Positions 1 through 7,921 of a DNA stretch of 64,000 bases are shown here, in pieces. This stretch comes from Companilactobacillus formosensis (GTDB lineage Bacteria > Bacillota > Bacilli > Lactobacillales > Lactobacillaceae). The position numbers and the translations under genes are program-made. Where the stretch lies: the NCBI RefSeq assembly GCF_005405305.1, contig NZ_BJDU01000004.1:62001-126000 (forward strand), given 5' to 3'. Numbering within the stretch: the first letter of the stretch is position 1; every line of letters starts with the position of its first letter. Below the pieces are notes generated by a model that was given only the letters and a program-made list of their open reading frames with translations, was not told the origin of the DNA and ran no database searches.

Positions 1-619
1 TGGTACTTTAACTGGACAAGTTATCATGGAAGGTTTCGTTCACATGAGAATGCCTCTATGGTTACGTCGTTTGGTTACACGTTTGATCTCAGTTATCCCA
101 GTTCTTATCTGTGTTATGTTAACAAGTGGTAAGAGTGCGATTGATGAGCACGAAGCCTTGAATACCTTGATGAATAACTCACAAGTCTTCTTGGCCTTCG
201 CACTTCCATTCTCAATGTTGCCACTACTATTAATGACAGATAGTGCTACAGAAATGGGTAACAAATTTAAGAACTCAACTTGGATCAAAGGATTCGGTTG
301 GTTATCAGTTATTGCTTTGACAGTTCTAAACTTAATTGGTTTACCAGACCAAATCAAAGCCTTTTACGGTGATCACATTACTTCTGGTCAATCATTACAA
401 GCTACGATCATTGCTTACGTATTAATCGCTGCTGTTCTAGCACTATTGATTTGGACAATTGTCGATATGCACAAAGGTAACGAAAGACTTAAGAACGTCT
501 TGGCAAAAGAAGATGTTACATCAACTTATGAACATCTAGCCAAATTATCAGCCACAGCCGGTTCTGAAGAAGAATTCGATAAAGAAGCTACTGCTGAAAG
601 AAATTCAGAACAAAGATAA
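1..619 (+). CDS. mntH: Nramp-family divalent metal (Mn2+) transporter, C-terminal part
   Basis: The gene enters from the left edge; the open frame starts at base 2. It encodes the last membrane segments of an Nramp/MntH proton-coupled Mn2+/Fe2+ importer. The first visible residues, GTLTGQVIMEGF, fit the conserved Nramp transmembrane 8 region, and hydrophobic segments separated by short polar loops follow. The last 50 residues are polar and acidic, as expected for a cytoplasmic tail. A terminator follows at once. The metal-binding helices 1 and 6 lie outside the window, so metal selectivity cannot be read here. Confidence 0.9.
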   Translation, partial: GTLTGQVIMEGFVHMRMPLWLRRLVTRLISVIPVLICVMLTSGKSAIDEHEALNTLMNNSQVFLAFALPFSMLPLLLMTDSATEMGNKFKNSTWIKGFGWLSVIALTVLNLIGLPDQIKAFYGDHITSGQSLQATIIAYVLIAAVLALLIWTIVDMHKGNERLKNVLAKEDVTSTYEHLAKLSATAGSEEEFDKEATAERNSEQR

Positions 620-631
620 AAATTTGTAAAC

Positions 632-665
632 AAAAAGACGACTTTGAATGAAGTCGCCTTTTTTG
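632..665. terminator. Bidirectional terminator between mntH and deformylase-like gene
   Basis: The stem CGACTT/AAGTCG (639-644 with 651-656) is flanked by an A-run on the left and a T-run on the right, so it can end both converging transcripts. Confidence 0.8.
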
Positions 666-1076
666 TTATATCAAAATCCCGTCACAGTGGTCGATTTCAT
701 GCTGAATAATCTGAGCTACGAAATCACTGAATTCCTGTGTATGAGTTTGGAAATTACTATCCAAGTATTTAACTTTTATCCTATTATAACGGCTAGTCTT
801 GCGTTGACCGATTAATGAAAGACAACCTTCTTCAGTCTCGTACTTGCCAGATTTGCTAATAATAGTTGGATTGATCATCGGAACATTCATCATGCCCATG
901 GAAAAGACGATGATACGCTTGTTGACGCCAATCATGTTAGCTGCCATGCCAACACAATTTTCGGAGTTAGCTTTTAGGGTATCTAGTAAGTCAGTCACGA
1001 CATTTTGGTCAGCTTTGGTTGCTAGTTCAGCTTTTTGAGCTAGAAAAGTCGTATCGTGGTTAATTGGTTTTATCAT
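666..1076 (-). CDS. Peptide deformylase-like protein with altered motif I
   Basis: 136 residues, shorter than typical type II deformylases of about 185. Peptide deformylases remove the N-formyl group from new proteins using a metal held by one Cys and two His. Motif II (EGCLS) and motif III (QHEIDH) are intact, so the metal site is present. Motif I reads GMAANMIG instead of GxGLAAxQ, so the substrate-contacting Gln is Met. The start at 1076 is chosen because AGAGG lies about 8 nt upstream; an upstream in-frame ATG at 1142 lacks a good site. It may be an accessory deformylase, as seen in other lactobacilli, with the housekeeping enzyme elsewhere. Confidence 0.82.
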   Translation of the reverse strand: MIKPINHDTTFLAQKAELATKADQNVVTDLLDTLKANSENCVGMAANMIGVNKRIIVFSMGMMNVPMINPTIISKSGKYETEEGCLSLIGQRKTSRYNRIKVKYLDSNFQTHTQEFSDFVAQIIQHEIDHCDGILI

Positions 1077-1183
1077 TTGTGTGCCTCTGTCTCGTTTGAT
1101 TGTTTTTAGTATAAAGGTTGAAAGTATGAAAACAGACTTCAACCATCAATATTATTGAAGTAACGTGTAAATTTCTATACTAT

Positions 1184-1195
1184 ACTAGTACTAGT
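1184..1195. promoter_or_regulatory. Tandem ACTAGT palindromes upstream of DUF3644 gene
   Basis: Two adjacent ACTAGT hexamers form a perfect dyad just downstream of TATACT-like -10 sequences (1176-1186). It could be an operator, but no regulator is identified. Confidence 0.3.
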
Positions 1196-1242
1196 TACTG
1201 AGTTATCCAACACATACAACATAGATATGGAGTGATTAACCA

Positions 1243-2217
1243 ATGGAAAATACTAAAAAGAGATTAGTTGATAAGAGCGTTGAGGCCTTTATCATGGGGA
1301 TAGAAATTTATAATAAACCAACTATTAAGTATAGAATAGAAGGATTCAGCTTTTTTATTTGTAATGCCTGGGAATTGATGTTAAAAGCAGAATTATTAAA
1401 TAGAGGTAAAAGCATCTATTTTAAAGATATGCCTGAAAGAACATTAAGCCTAGGTGAAGTTATTAAAAAAATATATTCGGATAAGAACACCCGTATTAGA
1501 TTAAATCTGGAAAAAATAATTGAATTAAGAAATACGAGTACACACTTTATAACCGAAGATTATGAAGTGAAATATGCACCATTATTTCAAGCTTGCACTA
1601 TTAATTTTGTAAATGAAATTCAAAGATTTCACGACGTTGATATAACTAAATACATACCACAAAACTTTCTTACAATCTCAGCAAGATATGAACCATTATC
1701 CAATGAAGAAATAAAGCTTAAATATCCTGCGGAAATTGCCGAAAGATTAATTAAACAAGCCAATGAAATAGACGTTTTGAGTAAGGAGTATGACTCTGAT
1801 AAATTTTCTATAAATATTAAACAACAATTATTTATAACTAAGAAAAAATCAGATGCCGATTTCACAGTTAAGGTTGACAAAACTTCCGATAATAAAGTTG
1901 CTTTCATCAAAGAACTAAAAGATCCATCCGATACTCATAAATATTCATACAATAGTGTAATTACTGCCGTTAACGAGCGTCTAAATAAACAAAATTTAAA
2001 ACTAAACTACACCCCTGGATTTAACCAGTATGTACTTAGCCTAATCATAGATTTTTATGATATTAAAAGAATGCCCCAATATTCATATGAACATATCATT
2101 GGCAAACAGCATAATTTTACATACTCTCAACAATTTATAGATTTTATTATGGATGAAATAAAAAAAGATCCTAAGAATTTTGTTGAAAGTTTAAAAAAGC
2201 CAAATAAAAAAAGATAA
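1243..2217 (+). CDS. DUF3644-type protein with a HEPN-like motif
   Basis: 324 residues, soluble, Lys/Asn-rich and more AT-rich than its neighbours, which suggests transfer. The N-terminal 110 residues resemble DUF3644: an early helical segment with EGFSFFICNAWELMLKAEL, then a long helix ending in RNTSTH (residues 96-101). That hexamer is an RX4H match to the catalytic motif of HEPN ribonucleases, which act in toxin-antitoxin and abortive-infection systems. The remaining 200 residues match nothing I recognise. The start follows GGAGTG. No protein partner is encoded next to it, but a possible structured RNA overlaps its stop codon. Family call fairly sure; nuclease role is inference. Confidence 0.7.
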   Translation: MENTKKRLVDKSVEAFIMGIEIYNKPTIKYRIEGFSFFICNAWELMLKAELLNRGKSIYFKDMPERTLSLGEVIKKIYSDKNTRIRLNLEKIIELRNTSTHFITEDYEVKYAPLFQACTINFVNEIQRFHDVDITKYIPQNFLTISARYEPLSNEEIKLKYPAEIAERLIKQANEIDVLSKEYDSDKFSINIKQQLFITKKKSDADFTVKVDKTSDNKVAFIKELKDPSDTHKYSYNSVITAVNERLNKQNLKLNYTPGFNQYVLSLIIDFYDIKRMPQYSYEHIIGKQHNFTYSQQFIDFIMDEIKKDPKNFVESLKKPNKKR

Positions 2218-2299
2218 CCTCAGGCACATAGGAATTCTCAGTACATTTACGTACCTACCCCATTATGGGACCCAGCGTTATTCCTTCACAAGTTATCTT
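2211..2299 (+). ncRNA. Possible structured RNA overlapping the DUF3644 stop codon
   Basis: An outer stem AAGATAAC/GTTATCTT (2211-2218 with 2292-2299) encloses a second stem AGGAAT/ATTCCT (2230-2235 with 2280-2285). Inside are two small hairpins, GTAC/GTAC (2241-2254) and CCCA-TTA-TGGG (2259-2269). The nested, co-axial arrangement suggests a compact fold of about 90 nt. It has no T-run, so it is not a simple terminator. The stop codon lies in the outer stem. Only one copy is present, so there is no covariation support. Confidence 0.35.
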
Positions 2300-2388
2300 A
2301 AGTACATAAAATATAACAATATTTTCGTTATTTGTAAATAACGCACGCATTGCACTTTTTGTCAAGAAAATATGATAGATTGTATGTC

Positions 2389-2417
2389 ATGGACCTCAGA
2401 CGATAAGGTTCATTTTT
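2389..2417 (+). terminator. Rho-independent terminator upstream of GT8 gene
   Basis: The stem ATGGACCT/AGGTTCAT (one G-T pair) is followed by a T-run. It would end transcription from the DUF3644 region. Confidence 0.6.
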
Positions 2418-2472
2418 GTACCCTCAATCTTTAGTATAATGGAAATAACTAGGATTGCACAGGAGGGGCAGG

Positions 2473-3282
2473 ATGAATTTACTATTTGCGATTGATGACA
2501 ACGTGACACAACAATTAATGACAACTTTGTATTCAATCAAACAAAATTCTACTATCGATAAATATTCGATTTACGTGATTCAAGATAAGAAATTGCAGGA
2601 AACTGACAGGATTAAGCAATTTTGTCAAAAGCTAGGGATGCACTATCATCCAATTATTATCAAAGACGACCAATTCGACCAGGCACCGACGACTGACCGT
2701 TATCCGAAGACAATTTATTATCGTTTGTTGGCGTACAAGTATTTGCCTAAAAATATCAAAAGAATTCTCTATTTGGATGTTGATATTTTAGTGATCAATG
2801 ATTTGAAACCACTGTATAACCTGGATTTGAAAGATTACTGGTATGCGGCCGCCAGCCACGTCTCTTTAGATGTGACTGATAATTTGAATAAATTAAGACT
2901 AGGAAATTATGAAACGGAAAGTTACTACAATTCAGGTGTCATGTTGATGGACTTGGAAGCTATCCGAAAGAATGTCAAAGCTCAGGATATTTTTGATTAC
3001 ATTAATAAAATGGGACGGACGTTACTTTTGCCCGATCAAGATATCCTCAATGGTTTATACGGCCAAAATATTATGATGATACCAGACGAGATTTACAATT
3101 ATGACGCTCGAATGAATCCACTGTATTTTGCTAAGAGTAACGGTAAATGGGATATCGACTGGGTGATTGATCATACGGTGATTTTGCATTTCTGTGGTCG
3201 GGATAAGCCTTGGAAGCTAGATTACAAAGAAAGATATTCTGGATTATATAAGCATTATCAACACAAAGCTGAATCGATTTAG
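2473..3282 (+). CDS. Glycosyltransferase family 8 protein
   Basis: 269 residues. GT8 enzymes transfer glucose or galactose from nucleotide sugars to cell-surface glycans. The N-terminus MNLLFAIDDNV has the usual GT8 first strand, the metal-binding DxD motif is in RILYLDVDILV, and the C-terminal HFCGRDKPWK is the typical sugar-phosphate-binding His region. There is no signal peptide or membrane segment, so it acts on the cytoplasmic side. The start at 2473 is preferred over 2455 because GGAGG lies at the right distance. It is monocistronic, with its terminator overlapping the stop codon. The acceptor is unknown. Confidence 0.88.
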   Translation: MNLLFAIDDNVTQQLMTTLYSIKQNSTIDKYSIYVIQDKKLQETDRIKQFCQKLGMHYHPIIIKDDQFDQAPTTDRYPKTIYYRLLAYKYLPKNIKRILYLDVDILVINDLKPLYNLDLKDYWYAAASHVSLDVTDNLNKLRLGNYETESYYNSGVMLMDLEAIRKNVKAQDIFDYINKMGRTLLLPDQDILNGLYGQNIMMIPDEIYNYDARMNPLYFAKSNGKWDIDWVIDHTVILHFCGRDKPWKLDYKERYSGLYKHYQHKAESI

Positions 3283-3296
3283 GTTCGGTTTTTTTT
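3269..3296 (+). terminator. Terminator overlapping the GT8 stop codon
   Basis: A seven-pair stem (3269-3275 with 3282-3288, including G-T pairs) is followed by eight T residues. Confidence 0.7.
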
Positions 3297-3307
3297 ACAC
3301 TATGTCA

Positions 3308-3347
3308 ATATCATTGCGATATCACTTTGATATTGGAATGATATAAT
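3308..3347 (+). promoter_or_regulatory. Four-half-site operator overlapping the RHH gene promoter
   Basis: ATATCA occurs at 3308 and 3319 and its complement TGATAT at 3328 and 3339. All are spaced about 11 bp apart and symmetric about position 3326. The last half-site overlaps the -10 hexamer TATAAT (3342-3347), and the gene starts 6 nt later. This is the geometry expected for two ribbon-helix-helix dimers binding one face of the DNA, so the next gene probably represses itself. Confidence 0.7.
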
Positions 3348-3353
3348 AAAGTT

Positions 3354-3686
3354 ATGGCAGATAAAATGATAGCATTACGATTAGATAAAGATTTGTACGA
3401 ACGGATCACGGAAGATGCTAACCGTGAAAATCGCAGTGTGAATAACTATATTGTCACCAAACTTAGTGAAGCAGTACCAACTAACAACCTTGAGCAGCGC
3501 CAAATAGTAGGATCAGTCGTTGGGGGCGACAAGATCAATATGGCAAACGACTTGATTGAGGTCAAAGGTATTTACTATCGCTATGATTTGTTGGCAAATG
3601 ATTCCGTTAATAGCAAAAAGAGTTATCAAGTTATCAAAGCAAATGGCAATATTTTAACAATTCAAGAACTAAAATCAGAAAAGTAG
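3354..3686 (+). CDS. Ribbon-helix-helix (Arc/CopG-like) DNA-binding protein
   Basis: 110 residues. The first 45 have the ribbon-helix-helix pattern: a short strand MIALRLDKDLYERI, then helices with NRSVNNYIVTKLSE. The C-terminal 60 residues form an extra domain of predicted beta strands that I do not recognise. The leader is very short, and the symmetric four-half-site operator overlaps the promoter, so autoregulation is likely. It is 10 nt ahead of the SPFH gene and probably co-transcribed, so it likely controls that membrane protein. It might instead be an antitoxin, but no toxin-like partner is present. Confidence 0.72.
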   Translation: MADKMIALRLDKDLYERITEDANRENRSVNNYIVTKLSEAVPTNNLEQRQIVGSVVGGDKINMANDLIEVKGIYYRYDLLANDSVNSKKSYQVIKANGNILTIQELKSEK

Positions 3687-3696
3687 GCGAAAATAT

Positions 3697-4518
3697 ATGT
3701 TTGGGTTAAAAGTAGTCCGTCAAAATCATGTTGGTTTGGTGGAAACATTAGGGAAATACAGTCGAGAAGTTAGGGCAGGGTTAAATTTTTACATTCCTAT
3801 CTTTCAAAAAGTCAGAATCGTCGATTTGGCAATGATTCCGTTGGCTTTGCAAGGTTATTCAGTTATTACCAAAGATAACGCTGAAGTGCAGACTAACGTA
3901 ACTTTGAATTATCACGTGACTGATGCGAGAAAGTTCGAATACGAGAATAGCAATTCAGTTGAGTCAATGATTCAATTAGTCCGTGGTCACTTGCGTGATA
4001 TTATCGGTAAAATCGACTTGAACGAAGCACTAGGTTCCACTTCGAAGATCAACGCTGACCTGGCCAATGCAATCGGGGATTTGACCAATACCTATGGAAT
4101 CAAAGTCGACCGTGTCAATATCGATGAGTTGAAGCCTTCCGCATCCATCACTGAATCAATGGAGAAACAAATCAGAGCTGACCGTGAAAAGACCGCCGCA
4201 ATCGCCAAAGCAAATGGTGAAGCTAGAAGTATTGAAATCGAAACTAAAGCTAAAAATGACGCCACGGTTTCGACCGCCAAAGCTGAAGCTGCTGCCACAA
4301 TTGCTAGAGCTGATGCCAAAGCCTATGAAATCAAGAAATTGAATGACATGTTGGCTTCAGTTGATAATAAGTACTTTACGGCACAACAAATCCAAGCCTT
4401 TTCCGAATTGGCTAAGTCACCAACTAACACTGTTGTGATGAGTAAAGATGAAATTGGGAAGTATTCTGATATTCCTGTGACAGCACAAGTTATGAATCAG
4501 ATGGCTAATGATAAGTAA
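3697..4518 (+). CDS. SPFH/Band 7 (stomatin-like) domain protein
   Basis: 273 residues. The N-terminal 180 residues match the SPFH/PHB domain: MFGLKVVRQNHVGLVETLGKY, then the strand-rich core with STSKINADLANAIGDL. A charged Ala/Glu/Lys-rich coiled coil (about 155-220) and a short C-terminal region follow. Such proteins form membrane-associated oligomeric rings. There is no true transmembrane helix; the hydrophobic start may act as a membrane hairpin. It is the second gene of an operon with the RHH regulator. The ribosome binding site (taggcg) is weak, which fits translational coupling. The substrate is unknown. Confidence 0.85.
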   Translation: MFGLKVVRQNHVGLVETLGKYSREVRAGLNFYIPIFQKVRIVDLAMIPLALQGYSVITKDNAEVQTNVTLNYHVTDARKFEYENSNSVESMIQLVRGHLRDIIGKIDLNEALGSTSKINADLANAIGDLTNTYGIKVDRVNIDELKPSASITESMEKQIRADREKTAAIAKANGEARSIEIETKAKNDATVSTAKAEAAATIARADAKAYEIKKLNDMLASVDNKYFTAQQIQAFSELAKSPTNTVVMSKDEIGKYSDIPVTAQVMNQMANDK

Positions 4519-4568
4519 TAATTATTGCAAAAGAATTTGGTAGAAATTAATATATAACCGTAGGATCA

Positions 4569-4604
4569 AGTCTAGGTAGCTCACGAGCCCTAGGCTATTT
4601 TTTT
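4569..4604 (+). terminator. Terminator after SPFH gene
   Basis: The hairpin has AGTCTAGG/CCTAGGCT and GCTC/GAGC stems separated by a two-base bulge, followed by eight T residues. Confidence 0.85.
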
Positions 4605-4626
4605 AAGCTAAAGGTGGGTTATCGAA

Positions 4627-4860
4627 ATGTCAGATAATAATATAAGGGTAAGAAAATTGGGAGAATTGAACTTTTTTCCTATTCCCGGATCAATAAAGTT
4701 ACAAGCTGATTCTTACAGTGTTTATCAAAATGAAGAAGGGATGATTATCTATGTTCCGAAGAAAAACAATCCCTTTAAAAATTCAAAGGTAATTGAAAAA
4801 TATCAGGGCTCCAATCAGAAAGAAGAAATTGGTAATTCCTTAATCGGAAAGGAACTTTAA
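4627..4860 (+). CDS. MazE/PemI-like (AbrB-fold) antitoxin, apparently orphan
   Basis: 77 residues. The first 50 follow the swapped-hairpin AbrB pattern of PemI/MazE antitoxins: IRVRKLGELNFFPIPGSIKL, then a short strand YSVYQNEEGMIIYVPKK. The Lys/Glu-rich C-terminal tail would be the toxin-binding segment. No MazF/PemK toxin follows; a terminator comes right after the stop. The 52-residue gene at 15998-16156 is a clear relative. It may be a solitary remnant or may neutralise a toxin elsewhere. Confidence 0.6.
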   Translation: MSDNNIRVRKLGELNFFPIPGSIKLQADSYSVYQNEEGMIIYVPKKNNPFKNSKVIEKYQGSNQKEEIGNSLIGKEL

Positions 4861-4869
4861 AATAAAAAA

Positions 4870-4907
4870 ATGGACATGAGTTTATTTCAGCTCGTGTCCA
4901 TTTTTTT
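4870..4907. terminator. Strong bidirectional terminator
   Basis: An 11-pair stem starting ATGGACA (loop 4881-4890) is flanked by an A-run and a seven-T run, ending the antitoxin transcript and anything coming from the right. Confidence 0.88.
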
Positions 4908-4999
4908 AGCTTTTGTTTGTCAGTAAGATCAATAATTGGTAAATCTTTAATAGCGTCCAGTAACTGTTGGTCAGCATTTTCCGTGATTAATATCTCCAT
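4908..4999 (-). pseudogene. Possible 5' remnant of an unidentified gene
   Basis: A minus-strand frame begins MEILITENADQQLLDAIKDL and looks protein-like for about 30 residues. It then runs straight into the terminator stem and the reverse strand of the antitoxin gene. No good ribosome binding site precedes it. It may be a gene start left after a deletion, perhaps of the missing toxin, or only a chance frame. Confidence 0.25.
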
Positions 5000-5040
5000 A
5001 CGAATAATAGATACTTATAATATAACCTCAAAACAAATCC

Positions 5041-5092
5041 TTGACTATATGTCATTAACGACATATACTATTAACTGTCGATAACGACATAT
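5041..5092 (+). promoter_or_regulatory. pad promoter with two PadR-type operators
   Basis: The promoter is TTGACT (5041) and TATACT (5064) with a 17-bp spacer. A 20-bp dyad, ATATGTC-N6-GACATAT (5047-5066), fills the spacer. A second copy with one good arm (5073-5092) lies just downstream of the -10. ATGT/ACAT dyads are the known PadR recognition pattern, so binding here would block RNA polymerase until phenolic acid releases PadR. Confidence 0.85.
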
Positions 5093-5094
5093 GA

Positions 5095-5652
<558 letters not shown>

Positions 5653-5661
5653 CGTGTTAAA

Positions 5662-5691
5662 ATGATATACAAAGCTGTATATCATTTTTTT
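5662..5691 (+). terminator. Terminator between pad and padR
   Basis: A perfect 10-bp stem ATGATATACA/TGTATATCAT with a four-base loop is followed by seven T residues. Partial read-through would supply padR. Confidence 0.85.
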
Positions 5692-5703
5692 GTGGAGAAA
5701 ATT

Positions 5704-6213
5704 ATGCCGAAGAAACGAATTTTACCATACGTATTATTAGGATTGATCAACAATAAGAAGAGATTGTCAGGATATCAAATCAGCCAAGAGTTCAAACACG
5801 AAGTTGGTGATTTTTGGCATGCCTCACACAGTCAGATTTATCCAGAACTCGCTCGAATGAAAGAAGACAACTGGGTCAATGACGAAGAAGAAGGCAAAGC
5901 TACTTATTATACATTGACGACAACAGGTCACGAAGTATTGCGTAATTGGATGCAAGAACCACTCGATGGCAACGAAGAAATGTTTTCCTTAAAGCTATAT
6001 TTTATAAATGATTCGACTGATCCGTTGTTAAAAAAATTGCTGGAACAAGAATTGAAACTCAAACAAGATAAGTATGAGTACCTGCAAGGCCGTTTGAGTA
6101 AAGTTTTCACTGACGAGAAAAAAATTAAAGCAAATTTTGGTCATTATTTGATTTTAACGCGCGCTATCGAACGTGAAAAAAATCATATCGAATGGTTGAA
6201 AAATAGACTGTAA
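5704..6213 (+). CDS. padR: PadR family transcriptional repressor
   Basis: 169 residues. The N-terminal winged helix has the PadR signature RILPYVLLGLINNKKRLSGY and WHASHSQIYPELARM. The C-terminal half is a helical dimerisation region (LEQELKLKQDKYEYLQGRL). PadR represses the decarboxylase gene and releases DNA on binding hydroxycinnamic acids. The start at 5704 follows TGGAGA; the in-frame ATG at 5662 lies inside the terminator stem. The operators upstream of pad are its expected target. Confidence 0.92.
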   Translation: MPKKRILPYVLLGLINNKKRLSGYQISQEFKHEVGDFWHASHSQIYPELARMKEDNWVNDEEEGKATYYTLTTTGHEVLRNWMQEPLDGNEEMFSLKLYFINDSTDPLLKKLLEQELKLKQDKYEYLQGRLSKVFTDEKKIKANFGHYLILTRAIEREKNHIEWLKNRL

Positions 6214-6221
6214 GTCAAATA

Positions 6222-6249
6222 AGACTTCTAAATCAGAAGTCTATTTTTT
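6222..6249 (+). terminator. Terminator after padR
   Basis: A perfect stem AGACTTCT/AGAAGTCT with a five-base loop is followed by six T residues. Confidence 0.88.
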
Positions 6250-6251
6250 AT

Positions 6252-6280
6252 TTGCAAAAAAGAACATATGTTCGTATAAT
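6252..6280 (+). promoter_or_regulatory. SOS-regulated promoter with LexA (DinR) box
   Basis: The promoter is TTGCAA (6252) and TATAAT (6275) with a 17-bp spacer. GAACATATGTTCG (6262-6274) sits inside the spacer against the -10 and matches the Gram-positive LexA box CGAAC-N4-GTTCG. The downstream polymerase operon should be induced by DNA damage. Confidence 0.9.
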
Positions 6281-6309
6281 AAAAATATAAACAAAAAGAG
6301 GTGTGGACA

Positions 6310-7608
6310 ATGGATTATCGCAAGGAACCCCATGGAGTTTACTTTCTGATTGATAACAAATCTTTTTACGCTAGTGTTGAGGCAACTTTACGTGGTTTGA
6401 ATCCGCTCAAGGAGTTGTTGGTGGTGATGAGTGAGGCTGACAATGCGGGTAGCGGCTTGATTCTGGCGACGTCTCCAATGGCAAAGAAGATTTTTCATCT
6501 GAAAGCTAACGTTTCCCGTCAACGCGATTTGCCCCAGGATCCACGTTTAATCGTTGTTCCACCTCGAATGAATCTCTACATCAAACGCAATCTTCAAATT
6601 AACAATATTTTTCGTGAATTTGCGGCAGAAAAGGATGTTTGGCCTTATTCGATTGATGAGTCGATCATTGATATGACGCATTCTTGGAAGTTGTTCGGTG
6701 ATTCTCCTAAGCAGGTGGCTCGTTTGATTCAAATCAAGGTTAGAAAGGAACTAGGATTGTACACTACAGTTGGAATCGGTGATAATCCTTTGCAAGCTAA
6801 AATTGCTCTAGATATTTATGCCAAGCACAATCCTGAGTTAATCGCTGAAATTCATTATCAAACCGTTCCGGAGAAAATCTGGACGATCAATGAGTTAACT
6901 GATGTCTGGAGTATCGCTAAACGGACTAAAAAGCGTCTTAATCGTTTAGGAATCCATAACATGTATGAATTAGCCCACACTAATCCTTTTTACTTAAAAC
7001 AGGAATTAGGCCTGATTGGCGAGCAGTTGTTTGCGATTAGTTGGGGAATTGATCGAACAAATTTGTCTGATGAACTCAAACCTAAGAATCACAGTATCGG
7101 CAATTCTCAAGTTTTACCTAGAGATTACTTTAACCAAGTGGAGATAGAGACGGTTATCAAGGAAATGGGCCAACAAGTTGCTTCTCGATTGCGTCATCAC
7201 CACAAGCAAGCTGGATGTATTTCTTTGACCGTGACTTATTCATATTCTGGAGATGACAGTGAACGTGGCGGCTTCAGTGTGGCTCGAAATATTGATGTGA
7301 CTGATAAGGATTGGGAAATCAACCAGACTCTGATTTACATGTTCGAGAATTATTGGCAGGGACAGCCGGTCAGGAATCTGGCAGTTTATTCGTCCAAACT
7401 AGTCTCCAAAGTAGCGCAACAATTAGACTTCTTCACGCCGATAAAAACTCAATGTGCCAATGAAGATAGGTTAGCTGTCATCGACCAAATCAGAGCTCGT
7501 TATGGTTTCAAATCCATCGTTTACGCCAACAGCTTACTAAAAGGTGGTACAGCCATCAATCGCTCCAGCCTAGTTGGCGGACACAATGGCGGCAATGCAT
7601 ATGAATGA
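6310..7608 (+). CDS. Y-family DNA polymerase (UmuC/UvrX-like)
   Basis: 432 residues. Error-prone lesion-bypass polymerases of this group insert opposite damaged bases during the SOS response. Catalytic motifs are present: FLIDNKSFYASVEA (first metal Asp) near residue 15 and YSIDESIIDMT (Asp-Glu pair) near residue 115, then helix-hairpin-helix (DVWSIAKRTKKRLNRLG) and little-finger regions. The start at 6310 follows AGAGGTG; the GTG at 6301 is less likely. It heads a three-gene SOS operon with a LexA box, ending in a YolD-like gene as in Bacillus uvrX/yqjW loci. Confidence 0.92.
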   Translation: MDYRKEPHGVYFLIDNKSFYASVEATLRGLNPLKELLVVMSEADNAGSGLILATSPMAKKIFHLKANVSRQRDLPQDPRLIVVPPRMNLYIKRNLQINNIFREFAAEKDVWPYSIDESIIDMTHSWKLFGDSPKQVARLIQIKVRKELGLYTTVGIGDNPLQAKIALDIYAKHNPELIAEIHYQTVPEKIWTINELTDVWSIAKRTKKRLNRLGIHNMYELAHTNPFYLKQELGLIGEQLFAISWGIDRTNLSDELKPKNHSIGNSQVLPRDYFNQVEIETVIKEMGQQVASRLRHHHKQAGCISLTVTYSYSGDDSERGGFSVARNIDVTDKDWEINQTLIYMFENYWQGQPVRNLAVYSSKLVSKVAQQLDFFTPIKTQCANEDRLAVIDQIRARYGFKSIVYANSLLKGGTAINRSSLVGGHNGGNAYE

Positions 7609-7921
7609 CGATTTAAGATTAATCTTAGAACGAATCGAGCAGTATTTTACTCGGCGCTATCAAACAAGATATTGGCTGCAAGTGGTCAATGATCAATATG
7701 ACAAAACGTATAATTTCTTCATCAACATCCAGCCAAAGGGTCAAAGAGTCCGTTCTATTCCGCTTCATACAGTAGAACAATATAATTTATCATATTTAGA
7801 AAAAATTATTAATGAAATCCAGAAAAATATCCATTTATCCTTTGTGTATGATGGTTTCACCGGTCAGAAATGGCCCACAACACAAGAATTAATTCAGAAA
7901 AGGAAACATTACGATGAATAG
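7586..7921 (+). CDS. Small conserved-type protein of the SOS polymerase operon
   Basis: About 111 residues, with the start uncertain among clustered ATG codons at 7574, 7586, 7595 and 7601. It overlaps the end of the polymerase gene and overlaps the YolD-like start by 8 nt, so translation is probably coupled. The sequence is charged and aromatic (RRYQTRYWLQVVNDQYDKTYNFFI), without membrane segments. I do not recognise a domain. Its position between polymerase and YolD suggests an accessory role in translesion synthesis. Confidence 0.65.
   Translation: MAAMHMNDDLRLILERIEQYFTRRYQTRYWLQVVNDQYDKTYNFFINIQPKGQRVRSIPLHTVEQYNLSYLEKIINEIQKNIHLSFVYDGFTGQKWPTTQELIQKRKHYDE

Noticed and set aside
4775-4999. 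74-codon minus-strand frame overlapping the antitoxin gene
   Set aside because: It crosses a strong terminator and lies antisense to a supported gene. Only its first 30 codons look protein-like, so only that part is listed, as a doubtful remnant.
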